From NCBI RefSeq assembly GCF_049568105.1, contig NZ_CP145335.1, forward strand, positions 620,001 to 684,000: a stretch of DNA of 64,000 nucleotides, read 5' to 3'. The DNA comes from Salinisphaera sp049568105 (GTDB lineage: Bacteria > Pseudomonadota > Gammaproteobacteria > Nevskiales > Salinisphaeraceae). How positions within the stretch are numbered: position 1 is the first letter of the stretch; every line of letters begins with the position of its first letter. The notes beneath the pieces are model-generated. The model saw nothing but the letters and a program-made list of their open reading frames with translations. It was not told where the DNA came from and ran no database searches. Shown piece after piece: positions 55,695 to 63,702 of the stretch. The translations under genes were made by a program, and so were the position numbers.

Positions 55695-56900
55695 ATGCTC
55701 GACTTTGAAGACACCCCGCGACAGGGCACCCCCGAGCGCAACCCGCATGCCGCCGGCACTACCTCCAACCCGAACCCGGACGGCGCCAGCCCCGATCCGT
55801 TCGCCCTTAACAGCCAGGCCGAGGCCCCGCAGCAGGACGGCGTCGACGGCGTGACGGGTCTGGAACAAGTCGAACTCGGCGGCGACCGCGTCTCGGTGGA
55901 CGAAAAGCAGATCATCAACTGCCGGTCCGACGTCAATCAGCTCGTACCCTTCAAGTACACCTGGGCCTGGGACAAATACCTCAACGCCTGCGCCAACCAC
56001 TGGATGCCGCAGGAAGTGAACATGGCGGCCGACATCGCCCTGTGGAACGACCCGAACGGCCTGACCGACGACGAACGCCAGATCTTGAAGCGCGGCTTTG
56101 GCTTCTTCTCGTCCTCAGAGTCGCTGGTGGCCAACAATATCGTGCTCGGTATCTTCCGGCATCTGACCAACCCGGAATGCCGCCAGTACCTGCTGCGCCA
56201 GGCGTTCGAAGAAGCCGTACATGGCCACTGCTTCCAGTACATCGTGGAGAGCCTCAACCTCGACGAGGGCGAGATCTTCAACATGTACCGCGAGCTGCCC
56301 AGCGTGCATAACAAGGCCGCCTGGGCCCTGCAGTACACGCAATCCCTGTCCGATCCGAACTTCAAGACTGGCACCCCGGAAAACGACCAGAAATTCCTGC
56401 GCGACCTGATCGCTTTTTACTGCGTGTTCGAAGGCATCTGGTTCTATGCCGGCTTCGTGCAGTTCCTGAGCTTCGGCCGTCGCAACAAGATGACCGGCAC
56501 CGCCGAGCAGGTGCAATACATCATGCGCGACGAGTCCATGCACCTGAACTTCGGCATCGACGTCATCAACCAGATCAAGATCGAAAACCCGCACCTCTGG
56601 ACCCAGGAATTCCAGGAAGAAGCGCGGACCATGATCGACGAGGCCATGCACCTCGAGATCGAATCCGCCCACGACACCATGCCGCGTGGTGTGCTGGGGC
56701 TGAACGCTTCGATGTTCGATGAATATATGAAGTTCATCGCCAATCGGCGGTGCTCGCAGATCGGCCTGGCTGAGCTGTATCCCGGTGCGGAGAACCCGTT
56801 CCCGTGGATGAGCGAGATGATGGATCTGAATAAGGAGAAGAACTTCTTTGAGACTCGGGTGATTGAGTATCAGACGGGTGGGGCGCTTAGCTGGGATTAA
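55695..56900 (+). CDS. nrdB: Ribonucleoside-diphosphate reductase, class Ia beta subunit
   Basis: Di-iron tyrosyl-radical subunit, 401 residues. A nonconserved N-terminal stretch of about 70 residues precedes the core. Iron ligands are visible in FSSSESLVANN (Glu), QAFEEAVHGHCFQYIVE (Glu, His) and MRDESMHLNFGID (Glu, His). AGGA lies 8 bases before the ATG. It closes the nrd operon; composition changes sharply right after its stop. Confidence 0.96.
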   Translation: MLDFEDTPRQGTPERNPHAAGTTSNPNPDGASPDPFALNSQAEAPQQDGVDGVTGLEQVELGGDRVSVDEKQIINCRSDVNQLVPFKYTWAWDKYLNACANHWMPQEVNMAADIALWNDPNGLTDDERQILKRGFGFFSSSESLVANNIVLGIFRHLTNPECRQYLLRQAFEEAVHGHCFQYIVESLNLDEGEIFNMYRELPSVHNKAAWALQYTQSLSDPNFKTGTPENDQKFLRDLIAFYCVFEGIWFYAGFVQFLSFGRRNKMTGTAEQVQYIMRDESMHLNFGIDVINQIKIENPHLWTQEFQEEARTMIDEAMHLEIESAHDTMPRGVLGLNASMFDEYMKFIANRRCSQIGLAELYPGAENPFPWMSEMMDLNKEKNFFETRVIEYQTGGALSWD

Positions 56901-56959
56901 AATGGCGGGAGCGTCGATCTAACCTTTGAGATAATAAAAACGTTGCCACGGGTATCACT

Positions 56960-57835
56960 ATGGCAGGCCAAGATAAGTTATTAGAGCCGATTCGGGAAAT
57001 AGTCGATAAGGCTGCGAGCAATTACGGCGAACATGCAGAAATAGAGTCGTGCTCTAAAATCCCTGATCCCGGAGATATTCCGCAGCGAAAAAATAAATGG
57101 CTCCGCCTAGACGACGTTATATCTGTTTTCGTCGATATGAAAGGATCGACAAAGCTAAGCTCAAAAAAGCATCCGAAAAGTACCGCGGAAATTTACCAAT
57201 ATTTTACTGATACGGTGGTACGAATTTGTAATCATTTGGGCGCTGCGTATCTCGATATCAAGGGTGACGGTATTTTTGCCTTGTTCGACAAGAATACTCC
57301 CCACGCAGCCCTATGCGCAGCGGTCACATGTAAGACGTTCGCTAACGACTACTTTTCGCCGCAAGTTACAAAGCGCCGTGACGTAGATGTCGGGGTACAT
57401 ATAGGAATTGATTGTGGCCCGATTGTTTTTAAAAGAATTGGGCTGGAGCCGCGCCGTGGCGCTGACGATTCGGGAAAGCGGAATGAAGTTTGGGCAGGTA
57501 AATGCGTCAATATGAGCTCAAAATTAGCTGCTCTAGGCGACGATAACGAATTAAAAATTTCTTCTCGGTTTTTCGACAGGCTTACCCATCGAAAAGCGCT
57601 GAAGAGTTGTGGCTGTGATTCTAGTAACGGGGCCGCCACCAATCTCTGGGAGCCGAAGGACGTTACGGACGACTTTTTCGACTTCAAGCGCGTCTACACT
57701 TTGCGAAGCAACTGGTGTGACACTCATGGTAAAGAATATTGCGACGAGCTCCTAAAGAGCGAAAACGAGGAGCTCAAAGAGGCCCTTTCACGTGACGGCA
57801 CGGGGCTTCTGTCGTTTTTGGACTGGGATGATTGA
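56960..57835 (+). CDS. pycC: Pycsar nucleotide cyclase (class III cyclase, PycC-like)
   Basis: A 291-residue protein with a single class III nucleotidyl cyclase domain (about 50-210). The two metal aspartates are in SVFVDMKGST (Asp59) and DIKGDGIFALF (Asp103). The NEVWAGKCVNMSSKLA segment holds the conserved Asn184 and, in place of the usual Arg, Lys188; this W-G-K-x-VN-xx-K-L form is typical of pyrimidine cyclases of Pycsar systems. There is no sensor or membrane domain, as in PycC. Its partner gene follows after 9 bases. Codons are AT-rich (the 60 bases from 57121 hold 23 G+C), unlike nrdAB, so acquisition by transfer is likely. In Pycsar the enzyme makes cCMP or cUMP on phage infection. 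An ordinary adenylate cyclase is the alternative. Confidence 0.85.
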   Translation: MAGQDKLLEPIREIVDKAASNYGEHAEIESCSKIPDPGDIPQRKNKWLRLDDVISVFVDMKGSTKLSSKKHPKSTAEIYQYFTDTVVRICNHLGAAYLDIKGDGIFALFDKNTPHAALCAAVTCKTFANDYFSPQVTKRRDVDVGVHIGIDCGPIVFKRIGLEPRRGADDSGKRNEVWAGKCVNMSSKLAALGDDNELKISSRFFDRLTHRKALKSCGCDSSNGAATNLWEPKDVTDDFFDFKRVYTLRSNWCDTHGKEYCDELLKSENEELKEALSRDGTGLLSFLDWDD

Positions 57836-57844
57836 AGTAGTGCC

Positions 57845-58381
57845 ATGAAACGAGACGAGCGGCGACAATTTCTGGAGAATATGCTCGATCGAGTCATCAA
57901 GTGGCTGGAGTATGCAGAAAGAAAGAATGCCGTTCTTTTAACGTTCGTAGGTACATTAACGGTCCTGCTTCTTAGAGTAGAATCGACTCAAGAGTTCTGT
58001 GGGTTTTCTGCGTTCTTAATATTCGCTGCTTTATTTGGGTTTGTTCTTTCATCTCTTATTGTACTTATTTCGTTCGCTCCCCAATTAGATCCTACACGTG
58101 GGTTTATGAGTAGAAAGATTGCTAGTGAATTGAAGGCTAGCCGAACTCAAGACTTGCTTTATTTTGGTTACGTAGCGCAGATTTCGACGGAAAAATATCG
58201 TGATCAGCTACACGAGTTTTTCGCGCTCGAGGATGAATTCTCTACGATCGAGTTAGAGTTGATAAACCAAGTATCGATCAATTCGTCGATAGTAGATAAG
58301 AAATTTTTACTTTTCGACGCGAGCGTACGAATTGCTGGCTTTGCGGCATTGGCCGGTATAGTCGGAGTTATATTGAATTAA
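57845..58381 (+). CDS. pycTM: Pycsar effector protein, transmembrane type (PycTM-like)
   Basis: A 178-residue membrane protein. Helices are at about residues 28-44, 54-79 and 160-177, separated by a soluble stretch with TQDLLYFGYVAQISTEKYRDQL. The pattern ERKNAVLLTFVG at the first helix and LLYFGxVA after the second matches the Pycsar effector (DUF5706-type) family, in which binding of a cyclic pyrimidine nucleotide is thought to trigger membrane damage and abort infection. It has the same AT-rich composition as the cyclase, a GAAGTAG ribosome site and a 9-base gap, so the two form one operon. Assignment is from motif recognition, not a search. Confidence 0.82.
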   Translation: MKRDERRQFLENMLDRVIKWLEYAERKNAVLLTFVGTLTVLLLRVESTQEFCGFSAFLIFAALFGFVLSSLIVLISFAPQLDPTRGFMSRKIASELKASRTQDLLYFGYVAQISTEKYRDQLHEFFALEDEFSTIELELINQVSINSSIVDKKFLLFDASVRIAGFAALAGIVGVILN

Positions 58382-58525
58382 CTAATAACGCGTGGTCGAC
58401 CCGCAACAATCACAACTTGGAATCCGGTGACAGTATATTCAATCAGCAGCAAAGGTCGCGTGTCGCCTTGCAGTGCAAGGCGGTCTCGAAAATGCTCCTG
58501 ATCGCATTACCTGCGAGCAGAGACC

Positions 58526-58659
58526 AATAGGGGACAGACCACGGTTTTCTATAGCTCGGTCAGGACAATAGGGGGCAGACCACGGTTTTCTATATGTCGC
58601 TCGGGAAATAGGTGGCAGGCTTACAGTGCAGCGCCGAAAACCATGGTCTGTCGCATTAT
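58526..58659. repeat. Repeat element copies 1a and 1b (REP/MITE-like)
   Basis: A left end alone (AATAGGGGACAGACCACGGT..., 58526-58550) is followed by a nearly complete copy from 58567 (AATAGGGGGCAGACCACGGT) to 58659. That copy has the inverted right end GAAAACCATGGTCTGT and the internal GGAAATAGGTGGCAGG. Such sequences are typical of extragenic elements mobilised by REP-associated (Y1) transposases. Confidence 0.75.
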
Positions 58660-58667
58660 CCCCATTG

Positions 58668-59250
58668 GCCTCGGCATCGTATGTGCAGTCAGGCCGGCGG
58701 TGATCGGGTACTGTAAGGCCAACAGCCTAGAGTGGTAGTCGCAGGGTAGAGGTTTCGATGGGTGTCGGAACGGGGCCCGGCTTCTTCAATCTTATGCGAC
58801 GGAGTCGATATGCAGTCTCGTTCGGGCACCGGGTTTGCTCTGCTGGGGGCCTCGCTGATCGCGATCAGTTATGGGCTGGCGCGCTTTGCTTTTGGGCTGT
58901 TCGTGCCGCCGATCCGAGCGGATCTGGCGCTGACGCCTTCGCTCATTGGCATCATCGGCGCGCTGCCGCTCGTGAGTTTTGTGCTGGCCAGCCTGGTCGC
59001 GCCGGTGGTTGCCGATCGGTTGGGTGCCCGCAACACGGCGGTGTTGTCGGGCATTTTTGGCTTGGGCGGCCTGGGGCTGATTAGCCAGGCGGCTACGGCT
59101 TGGCCGCTGGGCATTGGCGTGTTCGCCTGTGGCATCTGTACCGGCCTGATGATGCCGGCGCTCACGGCTGCTATGCAGGCGCTGGTCGATCGGTCGCTGC
59201 ACGGGCGTGTCAGCTCGGTCATGAATGCTGGCACCAGCATCGGCGTGATC
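58668..59250 (+). repeat. 583-bp direct repeat, copy 1 (MFS 5' region)
   Basis: Nearly identical to 60904-61486. It starts at GGCCTCGGCATCG upstream of the MFS gene and ends exactly where a repeat element begins. Confidence 0.9.
58810..59250 (+). pseudogene. MFS transporter, truncated duplicate
   Basis: The first 147 codons of a YbfB/YjiJ-type MFS transporter (start SRSGTGFALLGASLIAISYGLARFAFG), protein-identical to the copy 2.2 kb downstream. At GVI the sequence runs into a repeat element, which adds a foreign tail ending at 59319. It keeps the same GGAG ribosome site. About five helices remain, so it is very unlikely to function. Confidence 0.88.
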
Positions 59251-59340
59251 GGAAATAATAGGGGACAGACCACAGTTTTCTATAGGCTGCGAGGGATAGG
59301 TGGCAGGCCTACAGCGTAACGCCGGAAACCGTGGTCCATG
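59251..59340. repeat. Repeat element copy 2
   Basis: A left end AATAATAGGGGACAGACCAC, the internal GGGATAGGTGGCAGGCCTACAGC and a right end GGAAACCGTGGTC that breaks off before the outer bases. Interrupts the truncated MFS copy. Confidence 0.8.
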
Positions 59341-59351
59341 GTCCAAGCTTT

Positions 59352-59447
59352 AGGGTCAGGTCTTGCCTTTTGCCTTCAGAGTAGTGGATGCCGCTTTCAG
59401 AGTGAAGCCGATGGCTTCTCGAAAAGCAAAACGCAAAACCTGCCCCT
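59352..59447. repeat. Second inverted-repeat element (AGGGTCAGGTCTTGC type)
   Basis: A left arm of 22 bases at 59352-59373 (AGGGTCAGGTCTTGCCTTTT...) and a right arm at 59426-59447 (GCAAAACGCAAAACCTGCCC...) are complementary at about 18 of 22 positions, around a 52-base core that can itself fold. This motif is unrelated to the GGGACAGACC family but similar in design. Confidence 0.7.
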
Positions 59448-59606
59448 ATATGTCACTTCTTCCTAAGGCTAGGTTTTTTATCTGCCGATTTCGCATTTTT
59501 TTTGGAAACTAGGTAGGCTTATAGGACAATAGGGGACAGACTGGACTGGTCCGGTTTTCACGGACATCACCAAGAAGGGACAATCGATCCCGAAGGAGAT
59601 GTCCAG

Positions 59607-59909
59607 ATGGCCAAACGCAAGCAGTTTTCCAAGCAATTCAAACTTCAGGCGCTTGAGTTATTCGAGCACTCGGGTCGCCAAGCCACCGAGGTGGCTCGCG
59701 AGCTCGGTGTTCGTCGGAATCAGCTCTACAAGTGGCAGGCCGAGCTCCAGGACAAAGGCGAGGAACAGGCGTTTCAGGGGCCGGGCCGGCCCGCGGCGTC
59801 TGACGAAACGTCGGAGGTCGAGGCGTTGCGCCGCGAGGTCGCACAACTCAAAGAGGAGAATGCGATCTTAAAAAAAGCGGCGGCGTACTTCGCGCGCGAG
59901 CTGCCGTGA
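59607..59909 (+). CDS. IS3-family transposase OrfA
   Basis: A 100-residue protein: helix-turn-helix (KRKQFSKQFKLQALELFEHSG through ATEVARELGVRRNQLYKWQ), followed by a leucine-zipper-like helix (EVEALRREVAQLKEENAILKKAAAYF). It binds the IS ends. Near its 3' end, seven A residues (59870-59876) sit in the A_AAA_AAA register for a programmed -1 frameshift into orfB. Confidence 0.93.
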   Translation: MAKRKQFSKQFKLQALELFEHSGRQATEVARELGVRRNQLYKWQAELQDKGEEQAFQGPGRPAASDETSEVEALRREVAQLKEENAILKKAAAYFARELP

Positions 59910-60772
59910 AGTACGCCTTTATTCGTTCGGCACAAAGCGCCCATCACGTTGCGATGCTCTGTCGTGTACTGGGCGTCAGCCGGTCCGGCTTCTACGACTG
60001 GCAGCGTCGAAAGCCATCACGGCGATCGCAAAATGATAAGACGCTAGTCACCCGCATCGGCGAGATACAGCAGGCTTCGCGACACGCCTATGGTTATCGC
60101 AAGAGCTGGGCCGCTCTTGAGCGAGCGGGCATCACTTGCGGTAAGCATCGAGTGGCGCGCCTACGGCGCGAGCACGGCATCTGGGCGAAGCGGCGCCGCC
60201 GCTTCGTCACCGCGACCCGAGCTCGTCATACCGTCGACCGGGCCCCGAATCGTCTGGCGCGATGTTTTCAGACAAGCGCACCGGATCGCGTCTGGGTCGG
60301 TGATGTCACGTTCATTCCGACACGAGAAGGCTGGCTCTATCTGGCTATACAGGTCGACCTGTATGCCCGTTCCGTTATTGGCTGGGCGATGAGTTCTCGC
60401 AACAACAGCGCGCTGGTGGCGAATGCCCTGGATATGGCGATCGAGCAACGACAACCTCGGCCCGGTTTAATCCATCACACCGACCAAGGACAAACTTATA
60501 TCGCGGCGTCCTATCAGAAGCGTCTACACGATCACGGCATGATCTTGAGCATGTCCCGGCGAGGTGATTGCTGGGATAACGCCGTTGCCGAGAGTTTCTT
60601 TGCGACGCTGAAGTTCGAACTGATGGATCGCAAACCGTTCGAATCAAGACGGGCCGCTCGGGCCGCGATCTTCGAATACATCGAGGTGTTCTATAACCGC
60701 CAGCGCCTCCACCAAACGCTGGGCTATCGAACGCCGCTGGAAGTCGAGCAAGCATCCGAATCAGATGCTTAA
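59906..60772 (+). CDS. IS3-family transposase OrfB (DDE integrase)
   Basis: A 288-residue catalytic protein: HTH_21-type N-terminal region (SRSGFYDWQRRKPSRRSQND) and an rve integrase core with the DDE residues in VWVGDVTFI (Asp), GLIHHTDQGQ (Asp) and DNAVAESFFATLK (Glu), then the YNRQRLHQTLGYRTP C-terminus. A GTG overlaps the orfA stop, but the -1 frame is open back to the A7 slip site, so the active product is probably an OrfAB fusion. No defect is visible. Confidence 0.94.
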   Translation: MKYAFIRSAQSAHHVAMLCRVLGVSRSGFYDWQRRKPSRRSQNDKTLVTRIGEIQQASRHAYGYRKSWAALERAGITCGKHRVARLRREHGIWAKRRRRFVTATRARHTVDRAPNRLARCFQTSAPDRVWVGDVTFIPTREGWLYLAIQVDLYARSVIGWAMSSRNNSALVANALDMAIEQRQPRPGLIHHTDQGQTYIAASYQKRLHDHGMILSMSRRGDCWDNAVAESFFATLKFELMDRKPFESRRAARAAIFEYIEVFYNRQRLHQTLGYRTPLEVEQASESDA

Positions 60773-60903
60773 TTCACCTGTCCGTGATGGCCGGACCAGC
60801 TCAGACCACGGTTTTCTATAGCTCGGTCGGGAAATAGGAAATAGGTGGCAGGTCTACAGCACAGCGCCGGAAACCGTAATCTGTCCCCATTATTCCCACA
60901 GTG

Positions 60904-61486
60904 GCCTCGGCATCGTATGTGCAGTCAGGCCGCGGCGATCGGGTACTGTAAGGCCAACAGCCTAGAGTGGTAGTCGCAGGGTAGAGGTTTCGATGGGTGT
61001 CGGAACGGGGCCCGGCTTCTTCAATCTTATGCGACGGAGTCGATATGCAGTCTCGTTCGGGCACCGGGTTTGCTCTGCTGGGGGCCTCGCTGATCGCGAT
61101 CAGTTATGGGCTGGCGCGCTTTGCTTTTGGGCTGTTCGTGCCGCCGATCCGAGCGGATCTGGCGCTGACGCCTTCGCTCATTGGTATCATCGGCGCGCTG
61201 CCGCTCGTGAGTTTTGTGCTGGCCAGCCTGGTCGCGCCGGTGGTTGCCGATCGGTTGGGCGCCCGCAACACGGCGGTGTTGTCGGGCATTTTTGGTTTGG
61301 GCGGCCTGGGGCTGATTAGCCAGGCGGCTACGGCTTGGCCGCTGGGCATTGGCGTGTTCGCCTGTGGCATCTGTACCGGCCTGATGATGCCGGCGCTCAC
61401 GGCTGCTATGCAGGCGCTGGTCGATCGGTCGCTGCACGGGCGTGTCAGCTCGGTCATGAATGCCGGCACCAGCATTGGCGTGATCG
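60904..61486 (+). repeat. 583-bp direct repeat, copy 2 (MFS 5' region)
   Basis: Partner of 58668-59250. Within the coding part five single-base differences were found, all C/T at third codon positions, so the encoded proteins are identical. A small indel lies in the upstream noncoding part (GGCCGGCGGTG versus GGCCGCGGCG). Confidence 0.9.
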
Positions 61487-62361
61487 TGGCCGTGCCGACC
61501 GTTTTGTTCCTGGCCAATGCATGGCGTTTGGCGTACATCTCCTTTGCCGTCGTCGCAGGCATTGGGGTGATTGCGGCGTGGTTGTTTATCCCTTCGGTGT
61601 CGCGGGTCATGCCTGCCAACGCAGTGCCGCCGCCGCCGATCAGTGCGCTGCAGTGGCGGCGTCTTGCGCGGCTCGCTGTGTTCGCATTTGCGATGGGTAT
61701 GGTGTCGTCTGCGTACTGGATCTTTGCGCCGGATCTGGTGGTTACGCTTGGCGGCCTGCCGCCCGGTACCGCGGGTTGGTTATGGCTCGCGGTAGGCATC
61801 GCGGGCCTCGGTGGTGCCGTCGTGGCGGACTTGGCCGATCGCAACAACCCGCCGATCACGTAGGCCCTGATGCTGATGATGCTGGCGGCGAGCCTGGCAT
61901 TGCTCGCCGCCGGCCCCGGTCAGATGGAGATCACGGTATTTTCTGCGCTGGTCTTCGGCCTGGCTTATATGAGCCTGACCGGGCTCTATCTGATGACCGG
62001 TATCCGCCTGTTGCCCGGTCGGTTGTCGATGGGGCCGGTATTGCCATTCATGGCTGTTTCGCTAGGGCAGGCGGCGGGCTCTCCCGTCGTCGGCATGCTG
62101 GTGAATAAACTCGGTTACGCTCACACCTTTGCCATATTCGCGGCGGCCGGCATTCTAGTGGCCATTTTGTCGCCATTTTATCCGCGCTATATCGACCATG
62201 AGCCCGAGGAAGCGGCGGACACCGAAACCGGCCTCCAGGCGGCCTATGATCACCAGCTTCAAGATGCCAAGGGTGAGCCGCTCACGTCTTTCGATACGGA
62301 CTATGAAAGCCCCGTGGTCGAAACCGAAAACGAGAAAAACACGGGTATTCGCGAGCCTTGA
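61045..62361 (+). pseudogene. MFS transporter (YbfB/YjiJ type) with in-frame amber stop
   Basis: A 438-codon frame starting at the ATG after GGAG (61036-61039). The first 272 codons encode the N-terminal half and further helices. A TAG at 61861-61863 (after NNPPIT) interrupts it, and the same frame continues at once with ALMLMMLAASLALLAAGPGQ and the remaining helices. The C-terminus is a long acidic tail (YIDHEPEEAADTETG...). No other lesion is seen, so it is either a fresh pseudogene, a readthrough gene or a base error. The substrate is unknown. Confidence 0.82.
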
Positions 62362-62428
62362 GCCATTGATCTCGCGTTGCGGCGAGAGCTCGGCTACGTA
62401 TTCCCTAGAAGGGTTTTCGGGGCTAATA

Positions 62429-62455
62429 AATAATAGGGGACAGACCACGGCTTTC
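62429..62455. repeat. Repeat element copy 4 (left end)
   Basis: AATAATAGGGGACAGACCAC followed by GGCTTTC; no right end is recognisable. It abuts the 3' cut of the regulator fragment. Confidence 0.75.
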
Positions 62456-62627
62456 TTTGGGCAGCGAGCCGAAAATACGCTTCGACGACGGTGTTTTTCG
62501 CACCCCCCAATGCGGCGGCCTCGGCACGAATCGAGGCGAGCTTGTCGCCCGGTTTCAGTTGCCCGGTCGCGATGCGCTGGCGGATTTCCTCCATCACTCG
62601 CGTCAGTTTCAGATGCGTTCGCGGCAA
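62456..62627 (-). pseudogene. GntR/MocR-type regulator, N-terminal fragment
   Basis: On the minus strand, about 57 codons encode most of a GntR winged helix-turn-helix: MEEIRQRIATGQLKPGDKL, ASIRAEAAALGGAKNTVVEAY and FRLAAQ. The frame then enters the repeat element (RKPWSVPYY...) and stops at 62394. The DNA-binding domain lacks its wing end and all of the effector or aminotransferase domain, so it is a remnant. Confidence 0.75.
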
Positions 62628-62963
62628 GCAACTGTACCTATCTATGAATGGATACGGTGTCAGGAAAACAACCCGATACTGTCCCTATCAGGTTGAATGG
62701 GCCCAGCATACACTCGGGAAAAAAGCTAAATACATCCCGGCTGTACCGAATGGGTTGTCGAGCAGCGGACAGTTCGCCACGGCTTCGTGCCCAAGTTGGC
62801 CTGCTCGCGTCGTGTTGCGCCTTTTCCTTTTACTGGCTGTCTTGCCGGCCCCAGCTTCCCGGGGTGACGATGCCACGCGGCTTTATTCGCTCAGGCGACT
62901 CGGCCTTCGCGGAACCCAAGATTCAAGCCGACACAACAACGCGATTTGAAGAGGAGAAGACCC
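62628..62963. other. Intergenic region, no gene seen
   Basis: About 335 bases between the divergent regulator fragment and the SMP-30 gene. Overlapping plus-strand frames (for example 62491-62949) lack RBS and motifs. It may include the promoter shared by the former regulator and its target. Confidence 0.4.
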
Positions 62964-63587
62964 ATGGCCCAAGCCGAGCCTCAGAACAACCCGGTGCCGA
63001 TCCCGCCGATCGAGCAATCGCTCGATACCACCGTGGCCGAGCTATGGTTTCAGGTATCGGAAACAAGCCTCCAGCTCGAAGGCCTATGCTTCGATCGTAA
63101 GGGCAATCTTTTTTTCTGTGATGTATTCGGGGGCACGATTTTTCACCTCGACATGCAGACGCAGGCACTCACGGAAATCTATCAGGCCAAGGATGAATTT
63201 CCGGCCGCGGTTAAGATTCATCGCGATGGCCGGCTGTTTGTCTGCTGTCTCGGTAACTTCGAGACGGGCCATATCTTCGCGATCCAGCCCGATGGCACGG
63301 GCCGCGAGACGATCCTGGAAGGCTATGTCGTCGACGACATGGTCTTCGCACCGGACGGCAGCTTCTATTTCACGCATTTCGTCGGCAAGTCTACCGAGCC
63401 GGCCGGTGGCCTCTATCACGTTTCGCCCGATTACCAGACGATTACGCCGATTCTCGAAAACCTTGCCGGCCCCAACGGCATCGCGCTATCGACGAATTGC
63501 TGCGTGCTTTGGGCCACCGAGACAAACGCCAATCGGCTGCACCGCATCGGGCTAGAAGAAAACCGTATCTCGATCAGAGACCAATAG
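62964..63587 (+). pseudogene. SMP-30/gluconolactonase family protein, C-terminally truncated
   Basis: From the ATG with GAGGAG 7 bases upstream, 207 codons of a six-bladed beta-propeller lactonase-like protein: LEGLCFDRKGNLFFCDVFGG, DGRLFVCCLGNFETG, VVDDMVFAPDGSFYFTHF and GPNGIALSTN. Families of this type have about 290-310 residues. The frame ends at RISIRDQ, where a repeat element supplies the stop codon, so the last blades are missing. The regulator fragment upstream may once have controlled it. Confidence 0.83.
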
Positions 63588-63606
63588 GGGACAGACCACA
63601 GTTTTC
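63583..63606. repeat. Repeat element copy 5 (left end)
   Basis: AATAGGGGACAGACCACAGT plus TTTC, with the same AGAGACC flank on its left as copy 1a at 58519. Only the left end is recognisable. Confidence 0.75.
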
Positions 63607-63702
63607 GAAGTTGGTCTTCTGCTCTTGTCGTATTACGACTGGCGTTCGTGCCCCCCGCGGTTATGTGGCGTATCTTGGATGGACCAACGCAAAGAGCGCC
63701 CT

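Larger units (their letters stand above)
59542..60803 (+). mobile_element. Complete IS3-family insertion sequence (1,262 bp)
   Basis: The 25-base terminal inverted repeats are TGGACTGGTCCGGTTTTCAC... (59542-59566) and, at the right, the complement of TGAGCTGGTCCGGCCATCAC... (60779-60803). They share TG..CTGGTCCGG and TCACGGACA. A 3-base direct repeat, GAC, flanks it (59539-59541, 60804-60806), as expected for IS3-family transposition. It contains intact orfA and orfB. Confidence 0.93.
59528..60894. repeat. Repeat element copy 3, split by the IS3-family insertion
   Basis: The left end AATAGGGGACAGAC (59528-59541) and, after the IS, GACCACGGTTTTCTATAGCT to CTGTCCCCATTATT (60804-60894) join into a complete element once the IS and one GAC are removed. 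Confidence 0.88.
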
